Source of the DNA: UTCHB3 sp002050155
GTDB taxonomy: Bacteria; Bacteroidota; Ignavibacteria; Ignavibacteriales; Ignavibacteriaceae
Direction: 5' to 3'
DNA length: 64,000 nt
Assembly: GCA_030584105.1 (NCBI GenBank)
Contig: CP129491.1
Location: 2,294,001-2,358,000 of the forward strand
Each line of letters starts with the position of its first letter. Position 1 is the first letter of the stretch. Position numbers and translations under genes: made by a program. The notes under the pieces are model-generated. The model was given only the letters and a program-made list of their open reading frames with translations. It was not told where the DNA came from and did not search any database. This document shows positions 18,062 through 24,982 of this stretch, in pieces.

Positions 18062-20470
18062 TTATTTGGTGGTTCTGTTTTTAAAAATTACATAGGAAGC
18101 GGGCACGACAAAATCCTGAATTAATTCGGTGCTTTTTTCGCTGTTAATCAGGCGGCCGAACAACTCAACTTTCTTGTTCGGTTTTGTTTTGTTGCTGTCT
18201 TCCTGTATTGCTTTGTAATCGATATTTCTCGGCTTGCGCGCTAACGAATATTTAATTTTAAACATTCCTTTGAAATATTTTTCAAGGTCGATCTTTTTAT
18301 CATCATTCAACATTTTAGAAGTTTGGCTTAGCAGAAAATGGACATAGCTCGCCGAAATCTTCTCGTCTTCATTATTAGTTTCAACCAACGAGTCGATAGC
18401 CTTCCCGTAATTCAGCAGTTCCTTAGCGCGGCTCCACTTCATTTCTTTCCCAAAGAGGGAAATACTGTCCTTGTCGGGTGATGAATTTTTTGCACTCGTT
18501 TCCGCACTTCCGGCGTGCGCCGCCGCTTTATGGATCGGATAGTTTTCCTTGCAGAGGTACATTCCTGCGGAAACAGAGAGGTTAGAGTTGCCTCCGGAAA
18601 ACTTATTGAACGCCTCGCGGACTTCAAAGGCAAACTCAACGGCGTTAATCCAGGAGCCGACCACAAAAAGATCGTCGCCACCGGAGTAAGTGATGTAAAT
18701 TTTCCGTTTTTCGGCAAGTTGATTGATATAACCGGTAAAAAAGAGGTTCAACAGACGGGAAAGGTTCACGGTTCTTGAAAGCGAGCGGATACTCTCGCTG
18801 TCATTTTCTCTTTCAAGCCCAAAACTGAAAACGGCGCCTAAGTTATCAACATCCATCCTAAGGACTGCGAGGAGCGGATAGCCCAATTTCTTTTCACCTT
18901 CGGTGTTAAGCTCGGCAAGTGCGGGGAACTCGAGCACGGAGTCACCTCCCTGAACTGCGGGCGCATATTTCCCGATAAGTTTCGTGCCGAACGCCATCCG
19001 CGCGGCTTCTTCTTCGGCGACATTCAGACCGCCGGTCAGCTCAAAGGAATTAACGGAGTAAACCGAAGTGTTGCCGCCGGGGTTATTTTCCAACCACTTG
19101 TTCACATCTTTCACCGATGAAGCGATCAGCCATGTAATCCCAAAGGCGGGGAAAGCAATTTCCGCACAGCTTTGGTTTCGGTTGTACGCCGGTTTTCTGT
19201 CAGCCGGTGTATCTTTCCGCAAAATAAATTTGGCTTTCGGAATAACAGCGCCGATCTCCTGGAACATAACAGTGAGGCTGTAAAGGAATTTCTCGTAACC
19301 ATTCAGGCGCTCCCAATCCTCTCTGTCTTCATCTTCTTTGTTGGGGCTTGCAATATATTGTACCGGGGCAGTATCAAGGTTAAGTTTAAAAATATCGGGC
19401 AGAAACTGAATACTTCTCTGTTTTTTTGCGGCAGTAAGTTTGTTGGCGATCTTTCCGTGCCATTTCGGGAAGTTTTGGTAAAGCTCTTCATCAACTTCAA
19501 GGGTTTCCAAAATCAGGTTAAGTTCGCCGCGGTAGGTTTTGTAGAACCAGGTCTGAATCTTCTTTCTCGCTTCATCCATCTTTTTACGAATATTCCCGCT
19601 GTTCGGGAGGACCAAAATGAAGTGCCCGCCGCCGTTAATCAGCAGGTTAGCTGAAGAAACCCCCGCCTCGCGCAACAGATAGCTGCTGAAAGTATCGGTA
19701 AGCAACGAGAGATAGAAAGATTTTCCGCGGAACTGCTTAGATCTCCCCTTCTGAATATTTTCGATCGGGTTAGTTTCCGAATAGATGAAATTTTGAATTC
19801 CGCTTACATCCGCCGCCACAATTAAAAATGGTTTTTCTTCGTTATCCGTCTCGTTGTAGCATGCCGCAAGCGCTGCGGTCGATTTAAGGTGATCGAACAG
19901 CGAAATATCCGGTTTGCTCAGATAGCGGGCGGAAGGTGTGTAAGAAAGGTGCTTTTCGAAGAGAAACAGCAGTGTTTCAATCAATTGCTCCGGCTCTGAA
20001 TCCTGAATGGAGTGGATGTCGTTCAGCAGATTTTGGTAAACACTGTCAGATGCAGCCTGCAGTTCATCCACTGTTGGTAAACCGGCGGATCGGGGGTAAC
20101 AATCTGTAATACTTGAAGTGCCGGGGAGGTAATAGCTCTCACCTTTCGGCAACGGTCGCCCCGTTTCAACCAATGAAAGGACGGAAAACAGCGGCTTGCT
20201 TTGAACCTTGCGGTCGTTACCCCGGGCACCGGCTTCGTGTTCGCTTGCATTAGCGGTAAGCCTTAGTATCGGGTTTTCCTTGTTTTCAAGAAGTTGCCTG
20301 ATTTCATCCCTTAAGGCAATCACCTTGCTTTGTCCGTTGAAAGCCGCGTCAAAAAATGCCATCGCCTCTTCCACTGTGTTTTGAACGCCGGCGGCCGGCT
20401 TCAGGTTACTTTTTCCAATATCGCTTAGAAGTGCGGCTAAGGCAACTGAATATTTATTGCTTTTTCCCAT
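18062..20470 (-). CDS. cas10: Cas10/Csm1, cyclase active site kept, HD nuclease site degraded
   Basis: Large subunit of the Csm complex. The palm cyclase motif is intact as Gly597-Gly598-Asp599-Asp600 in ITYSGGDDLFVVG, so ATP can be turned into cyclic oligoadenylate on target RNA binding. At the N-terminus the expected L-H-D-I-G-K motif reads LLSDIGK (Ser16 for His), and the later region ILRLTANASEHEAG has Asn where HD-type Csm1 proteins carry an aspartate (usual form LADxLSxGER). No second HH motif is evident. DNA cleavage by the HD domain is therefore unlikely. No paired-cysteine zinc ribbon is seen either. The length of 802 is normal. The gene precedes csm2 and follows the 474-aa gene after a 203-bp gap. 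Confidence 0.94.
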   Translation of the reverse strand: MGKSNKYSVALAALLSDIGKSNLKPAAGVQNTVEEAMAFFDAAFNGQSKVIALRDEIRQLLENKENPILRLTANASEHEAGARGNDRKVQSKPLFSVLSLVETGRPLPKGESYYLPGTSSITDCYPRSAGLPTVDELQAASDSVYQNLLNDIHSIQDSEPEQLIETLLFLFEKHLSYTPSARYLSKPDISLFDHLKSTAALAACYNETDNEEKPFLIVAADVSGIQNFIYSETNPIENIQKGRSKQFRGKSFYLSLLTDTFSSYLLREAGVSSANLLINGGGHFILVLPNSGNIRKKMDEARKKIQTWFYKTYRGELNLILETLEVDEELYQNFPKWHGKIANKLTAAKKQRSIQFLPDIFKLNLDTAPVQYIASPNKEDEDREDWERLNGYEKFLYSLTVMFQEIGAVIPKAKFILRKDTPADRKPAYNRNQSCAEIAFPAFGITWLIASSVKDVNKWLENNPGGNTSVYSVNSFELTGGLNVAEEEAARMAFGTKLIGKYAPAVQGGDSVLEFPALAELNTEGEKKLGYPLLAVLRMDVDNLGAVFSFGLERENDSESIRSLSRTVNLSRLLNLFFTGYINQLAEKRKIYITYSGGDDLFVVGSWINAVEFAFEVREAFNKFSGGNSNLSVSAGMYLCKENYPIHKAAAHAGSAETSAKNSSPDKDSISLFGKEMKWSRAKELLNYGKAIDSLVETNNEDEKISASYVHFLLSQTSKMLNDDKKIDLEKYFKGMFKIKYSLARKPRNIDYKAIQEDSNKTKPNKKVELFGRLINSEKSTELIQDFVVPASYVIFKNRTTK

Positions 20471-20673
20471 TTATGCTCCCGAAGTAAAAATATCCGTAGT
20501 TACCGGATGTAAACCCGGCTTTTACGCTTGCTTGATGAATCAAAAAATTGTGTGTATTGTTGAGGAGGCTGCAGGAGTACCCCCTTGTTAAAAATCTTCG
20601 AAATTCAGGGTACATATTACTACATTTTTTTGAAAAATCAAACACTGTTTTCATAAAACTTCGAATATTTTTT

Positions 20674-22098
20674 TCAGACATTCTGATTTATCCTCTTCCG
20701 GATTGTGCCCGCCGCCTTTTTCTTCGGATTTTGCGCGGATGTGGCTTTAGATCTGCGCGGATTGCTATCTTCCGGTTTGCTCTGCGCCTCCGGTTCTTCA
20801 TCAGGGAACAGGCTGTCCGAATACGCCTTCTGTTTCCATACCTCCGGTTCCGGGGCCACAACCACACATTGGTTTTTCGCAACCGGTTCTTTCATTCCAT
20901 CATACTCAGCTTTCCCGAGCGGGTTTTTTTTCGTTTTACCTTCAGGTTTAGCAGTGGGTTCTTTTTTTGTGCTTTTCCGGGCTTTCGAGCGGGTTGCCTT
21001 TTCAGAATGACGGGCACCCTCCTGCGATGGCGACACTCCATCAAGCACAACACGGTCTGTGTGCATTGTGTGCACCACCGGCGCACTCGCCCTGTTTTTC
21101 AACCCGAACATCGGGGTAAAAGCAACGATTCCAAAGCGCAGCCCGGCTAAATACAGCGCCGTTGAAGCTTCAGCCGGCGCAACCGTGAGCAGGTCGCTCG
21201 CAGTGCGTTTGAAATCTTCCTGCAAATACTCATCCAATCCGTTCCGGATCATTGCCCTGAACTTCAGATAGAACAAAATCATCAGAATGGGGTTAAGAGC
21301 ACCGCCAATTCCTTCGGAAATCTGACCGTTAATCTCATTTACCACCGGATGGTTGCTTACCAAACAGATGAAATTCCGGATATCGGTCGCTTCCGACGCT
21401 ATAAGTTCGTTTCTAAAGACCGCCAGGTCGTTCAGTTGATTAATTGCTTTATCAATTTCCTTCCGGTTCGGGTATTTTTTCCTGTTGTTGTAGTCCTCGG
21501 GTACACCCAAAATCCCCTTCAGAAGGCTTACGGCATCCTCGAAGAAGCCGATGTCGCTCCTTTCAAAACTTTTTCGTCTTTCATAAGTCATCATACACTC
21601 AGCGACCGATTCAGGGGTAAAAAGATGATCCCTTCTGAACAACTCAAGGGCAGCCATCCAGCTGTCAACCCACTCCCATACGACAGCTTTTTCGGAAATA
21701 TTGAAAACCCCGCGCAAAAAAGCCGCACCCCGCTCTGCTAACTCTTTGTTCCTGAACTCGAGCACCTTAATTGCAAGGGCTTCGGGAACAGGCTCGCCGA
21801 TATACAAGTCACTCAGTTTAGCAGCCAACGATGCACGCGCCCCATCGGATAAGGGACGAACCTCGGTTATGTCATGCGAAAGCACCTGCGCCCAATTCCC
21901 CTCTCCGGAAGAAAAATTTTCGAACCCGATGAAAATAATATCCACTTCCTCTTCGAACAATCCGCAGAAATGTTCCAGAAGGGGCTCGGAGCACCCGTCG
22001 GGCTGCAATTCTTTCATCAGAAATTCTTCCGGCGCACTGATTGCCCCCATGCGGTATTTGCTCGTAAATTCCAAGACGGTTACAGGTAAATAATACAT
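20674..22098 (-). CDS. Unknown 474-aa protein, helical with a basic disordered tail, paired with the helicase
   Basis: No family recognised. Residues 1-330 are predicted mainly helical and acidic to neutral, ending with ASTALYLAGLRFGIVAFTPMFG; residues ~345-474 are low-complexity and rich in Lys, Glu, Pro and Ser (KARKSTKKEPTAKPEGKTKK and others), a tail suited to binding nucleic acid or acidic partners. No signal peptide; the hydrophobic stretches are too short and mixed for a clear membrane protein. It starts 8 bp after the helicase stop and lies upstream of cas10 in the same direction, so helicase and this protein form a unit at the head of the csm operon. A role in type III immunity is inferred from position only. 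Confidence 0.6.
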   Translation of the reverse strand: MYYLPVTVLEFTSKYRMGAISAPEEFLMKELQPDGCSEPLLEHFCGLFEEEVDIIFIGFENFSSGEGNWAQVLSHDITEVRPLSDGARASLAAKLSDLYIGEPVPEALAIKVLEFRNKELAERGAAFLRGVFNISEKAVVWEWVDSWMAALELFRRDHLFTPESVAECMMTYERRKSFERSDIGFFEDAVSLLKGILGVPEDYNNRKKYPNRKEIDKAINQLNDLAVFRNELIASEATDIRNFICLVSNHPVVNEINGQISEGIGGALNPILMILFYLKFRAMIRNGLDEYLQEDFKRTASDLLTVAPAEASTALYLAGLRFGIVAFTPMFGLKNRASAPVVHTMHTDRVVLDGVSPSQEGARHSEKATRSKARKSTKKEPTAKPEGKTKKNPLGKAEYDGMKEPVAKNQCVVVAPEPEVWKQKAYSDSLFPDEEPEAQSKPEDSNPRRSKATSAQNPKKKAAGTIRKRINQNV

Positions 22099-22106
22099 AT
22101 TTTCTC

Positions 22107-23372
22107 CTAAAATGCTAAAGTTTGGTTTGAACCGGATTTTGCCGCGGCGTTTATTTTGTTTATGGCGGAAGAATCGATCATCCCCAGGAAACGGTGTTTC
22201 AGATTGCTGTAAGAAAGGAACATCTGCTCCCGTGCACGGGTAAGCGCCACAAAGAAGAGGGTTTCTGCGGGTTTGTTCCCGGCGTAAATTGTGGCATCAC
22301 TCGTTAAAAACGGCAGGAAAGTAACTTCGAAATCAAGCCCTTTGGAGCTGTGCCAGGTCATAACCAACACTTGTTTTGAGTTGCGGAACTCACGCAGATC
22401 ACCCGCTCCGTTGCCCAGATAACGATAATTCAACCCCGCATTCCGAAGCCCGAAATTAATATCTTCATAGTATTCCTGATAAAACTGCACCGGGCTTTTT
22501 TCTTTTACAAACCCCGCGTTTATTTTTTTTACTCTGCACAAATCGATGATGAAGTTCTTAATAATCTCATGTGTAGGCAGAAGTATAGCAGTCTGATACC
22601 CTTTCCGGGCGTATTCTTCGGCTGTTTCCGATAGCCACTTCAATTCTTCGGTTCTGTTTTTTGCCGATACCAAAGAAGGGCGCAATTCAACAGCAGAACT
22701 TAGTGAAGCGGACATAAACCCCGCCTTATCGTTGCAGAAAGGGGCTGCCACCCGGCGCCCACTCCGGCTGAGACGATGGATTATGTTCAGCCTGCGGATA
22801 TCCAAATCCAAATACTCTATTATATCTGCTTCGGGGCAGGTGTTATCATAAATTGACTGGTTCATATCCCCGGCGGCGATAACTTTCGCTTTGATTCTGC
22901 TCAGTTTCACGAAGAAATCGTGTTTTAAATCCTGCACTTCATCCACAAGAACGAAATCCCACTCCCTGTAGTCCTGCATGAAACCATAAACAGTAAACAG
23001 ACTTATGCTTTGTTTCAGTTCGAACGGGATGCCGGTGTTCAGCTGGTCAACCAATGCACGGGTGAACCCGACAATTGCGATGCGTGCGTTCGGGTTTCTC
23101 TCTTTCAGATTGAGAGCAATATGAATCAGGAGAACCGATTTCCCGCTTCCGGCGTAACCCGTTATCCAAAAATTCTTTCCGGGCGAGTTTCTGACGCTCT
23201 GCAAAATTCCTTTTTGTTCGTTATCGAGTTGAGTAAGGGGTATTAACCAGCTCATTTTTTCCCCGTTTGTTTGGTTATTAATGATTTTGTAAGTGTTGTT
23301 TGGGCTGTTTGGGTTGTTCGCGTTGTTTGGGTAATTGTTTGTTGCGAAAAGTTTTGCCGCTGCTGATGACAT
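22107..23372 (-). CDS. Superfamily 1 (UvrD/Rep-like) helicase, compact
   Basis: ATP-driven nucleic-acid translocase. In the 421 residues the SF1 motifs appear in order: Q-like LDNEQKGILQS, Walker A GYAGSGKSV (~residues 73-81), motif Ia IVGFTRALVDQLN, Walker B DEVQD, motif III AAGDMNQSIYD, motif IV IIHRLSRSGRR, motif V TWHSSKGLDFEV and motif VI ALTRAREQMFL. It is shorter than UvrD (~720), lacking the usual 1B/2B insertions. The first 39 residues are Asn/Pro low complexity, and a second start at 23255 (MSWLIPLTQ) is possible; the first ATG has the better ribosome site (AAGGA). It opens the csm operon with the 474-aa gene. SF1 helicases are not standard csm components, so this is an accessory candidate. 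Confidence 0.85.
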   Translation of the reverse strand: MSSAAAKLFATNNYPNNANNPNSPNNTYKIINNQTNGEKMSWLIPLTQLDNEQKGILQSVRNSPGKNFWITGYAGSGKSVLLIHIALNLKERNPNARIAIVGFTRALVDQLNTGIPFELKQSISLFTVYGFMQDYREWDFVLVDEVQDLKHDFFVKLSRIKAKVIAAGDMNQSIYDNTCPEADIIEYLDLDIRRLNIIHRLSRSGRRVAAPFCNDKAGFMSASLSSAVELRPSLVSAKNRTEELKWLSETAEEYARKGYQTAILLPTHEIIKNFIIDLCRVKKINAGFVKEKSPVQFYQEYYEDINFGLRNAGLNYRYLGNGAGDLREFRNSKQVLVMTWHSSKGLDFEVTFLPFLTSDATIYAGNKPAETLFFVALTRAREQMFLSYSNLKHRFLGMIDSSAINKINAAAKSGSNQTLAF

Positions 23373-23983
23373 GTTTTTTCCTTAAAATTGTTTTTGTTAA
23401 CTGACATATTGGTTTTGGTTTTGTTTTCGGTTTTTGTTTTTGGCTAATTCTCTTTTTGTGATTGTTGCTGTTGGTTTTATTCCGTGATTGTTGTTGTTAG
23501 CCATTTTTGTTTTAGCCTTAGTAACAGCTTTCAAATAACTAAGAGGGGTAAGCTTTATTATTTTCCGGAAGTGGTGGTGATTTTTTATTTTTTTCTTCGC
23601 CCTTTTTTGTTTAGGTTAATCCTCGCTTTTGTTTTGGGGGCGGCGTGAGGGTAAAGAGGGTTTGCGTGTGAAGGGGAAAAGAATTATTTGAAGCCGGTCT
23701 CTTTAACTTTTTGAATGAATGGAGAAAAAGCGTGTGGGTGTTGGGGGCAGAGAGTTAATAAAGTCAGCATTATCAACTTTTTTAGAATGACCCGGGAAAT
23801 CGATTTGGCTGAGGGAGGAAAGGAAACCCGACCCCGGGAAAAGCGTCTTAGGGAGGAGTTTCAGCGGCAGTTTATTTAAACCGACACTTCACTTTTAATA
23901 ATATCCGGCAACAAATTGCCTGAAGTTTGTAAACCAATGGTCTGAATGAACAAAACATCCAAAAACAAAACAAAGGAGTTACT
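23373..23983. other. Intergenic region, G/T-rich, no gene seen on the minus strand
   Basis: 611 bp between the helicase start and the divergent zinc-ribbon gene. The first 140 bp upstream of the helicase are runs of GTTTTTG and TTGTTG-like units on the plus strand. No coding frame with a ribosome site is found. Promoters for the csm operon (minus) and the zinc-ribbon gene (plus) should lie here, but I see no confident boxes. Confidence 0.4.
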
Positions 23984-24157
23984 ATGACACAAACAGTAGT
24001 GGTACCTTGCCCAAATTGCGGAACTGCAGCGGCGTATTCAATCGGGATGTCACCCGGAAGCAAAGTTTCCGGTAATTTCCATCTGCATTGCCGTACTTGC
24101 CACAAAGATTTTAAGGTGGAATTTCGGTTCGGGGAAATTTACCGGGTCAAAAGGTAA
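23984..24157 (+). CDS. Small zinc-ribbon protein (57 aa)
   Basis: Short gene with a strong ribosome site, AAAGGAG, 6 bp before ATG 23984. The 57 residues hold two paired cysteine motifs, CPNCG (Cys9, Cys12) and CRTCH (Cys36, Cys39), separated by 23 residues: a single zinc ribbon. The remainder is beta-rich (SKVSGNFHLHC, FKVEFRFGEIYRV). It is followed 29 bp later by a strong terminator, so it is a complete one-gene unit. Small ribbons of this kind bind nucleic acid or act as adaptors; function unknown. It lies on the plus strand in an otherwise minus-strand island. Confidence 0.8.
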   Translation: MTQTVVVPCPNCGTAAAYSIGMSPGSKVSGNFHLHCRTCHKDFKVEFRFGEIYRVKR

Positions 24158-24185
24158 ATTTCGGTTTTTATTAACGCTCAACAGA

Positions 24186-24214
24186 GGCCTGCCCTTAAAG
24201 GCAGGCCCTTTTTC
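24186..24214 (+). terminator. Terminator of the small zinc-ribbon gene
   Basis: Perfect 8-bp stem GGCCTGCC (24186-24193) with GGCAGGCC (24200-24207), a 6-nt loop and a following CTTTTT run. Confidence 0.92.
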
Positions 24215-24528
24215 TTGGTCCGTTTTTCAAATCTTGTTTGTGGTTTTTTGGGGCGACGACGACAGAGGGGTGGCTTACTGAGGGGGTTTTCACCTTGGTG
24301 GAACTGAGTTTTTTGATGAACTTCTTACTGTAATGGATTGGATGGAAAAATCCTGAGACGGAGATGAATATCCAAAAAATATGAATCGAAATTTTTCTTA
24401 ACCCATCTGTTTTGTCTTCTTTCCCGGAATGTTCTAAATCGGTTAAGAAATTTTTAAACTAATCTCATCTTTCAAATCTTTACCGCACAAAAATATCCCC
24501 GCGGCTTAAACACCCTCTAAATTCCTGA
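24215..24528. other. Intergenic region before the orphan CRISPR repeat
   Basis: 314 bp with no supported gene, RNA or repeat, ending at the degenerate repeat at 24529. Confidence 0.4.
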
Positions 24529-24565
24529 TTTCAAATCCTTTTAAGTCATGGCAAATCCACTAAAG
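24529..24565 (-). CRISPR. Orphan degenerate CRISPR repeat at the distal end of array 3
   Basis: 37 bp matching the array repeat from AATCCTTTTAAGTCA onward, with changes in the first bases (TTTCA for GTCGT) and one G to T change (GTCATGG for GTCAAGG). Its 5' decay is like that of the leader-distal repeat of array 1. It is separated from the first intact repeat of array 3 (24983) by 417 bp containing a small gene. Confidence 0.88.
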
Positions 24566-24604
24566 ATAATCAGGGCGGGCTTCTTGATTGTACCATTCAA
24601 TACC

Positions 24605-24889
24605 TCACTCTTTCTTTTTGGAATTTTTCTTTTCTTTTAACTCTCGGAGAATTCTATTCCCCTTATCCCAATCTGCTCTTCTGCGTGCCATTTCTTCATT
24701 GCAGATAAAGCATGGCATGTTGGAATCATACTCCTTTTCATCTACAAATTTATCCCTTACCATCCAAACTTTTTTACAGTAAGGACATTGATAAGCAAGA
24801 TGAAAATTATCAAATAAGTAAGAATTACATTCAGAACACAAATCATTGCTTTCTAAATTAAAATCCTCACATCTAAGATTAGTACACAT
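24605..24889 (-). CDS. Multi-cysteine zinc-ribbon protein (94 aa) sitting inside the array 3 end
   Basis: Start chosen at ATG 24889, which has an ideal AAAGGAGG ribosome site 3-4 bp before it. A longer reading from TTG 24982 would begin at the edge of a CRISPR repeat and is not believed. The 94 residues carry eight cysteines in four groups: Cys2/Cys7, Cys18-x2-Cys21, CPYC (~35-38) and CFIC (~59-62), so two or more zinc sites. The tail is strongly basic (RELKEKKNSKKKE). It lies between the orphan terminal repeat and the first intact repeat of array 3, replacing what should be one spacer. Family not recognised; a nucleic-acid-binding role is likely from the cysteines and tail. Confidence 0.78.
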   Translation of the reverse strand: MCTNLRCEDFNLESNDLCSECNSYLFDNFHLAYQCPYCKKVWMVRDKFVDEKEYDSNMPCFICNEEMARRRADWDKGNRILRELKEKKNSKKKE

Positions 24890-24982
24890 ATGCCTCCTTT
24901 CTGATATTGTACCTTTATTGATATAACTGGGTCGAAGTGGTTCTATATAATTGGGTCGGAAAACTTCCAAAAAAATAGCCAA

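Noticed and set aside
23872..24105. A minus-strand 77-codon frame
   Set aside because: It lies opposite the 57-aa zinc-ribbon gene, which has a ribosome site, cysteine pairs and a terminator.
24890..24982. Longer N-terminus of the array 3 zinc-ribbon protein from a TTG
   Set aside because: It begins at the edge of a CRISPR repeat and ignores the strong AAAGGAGG-ATG start at 24889.
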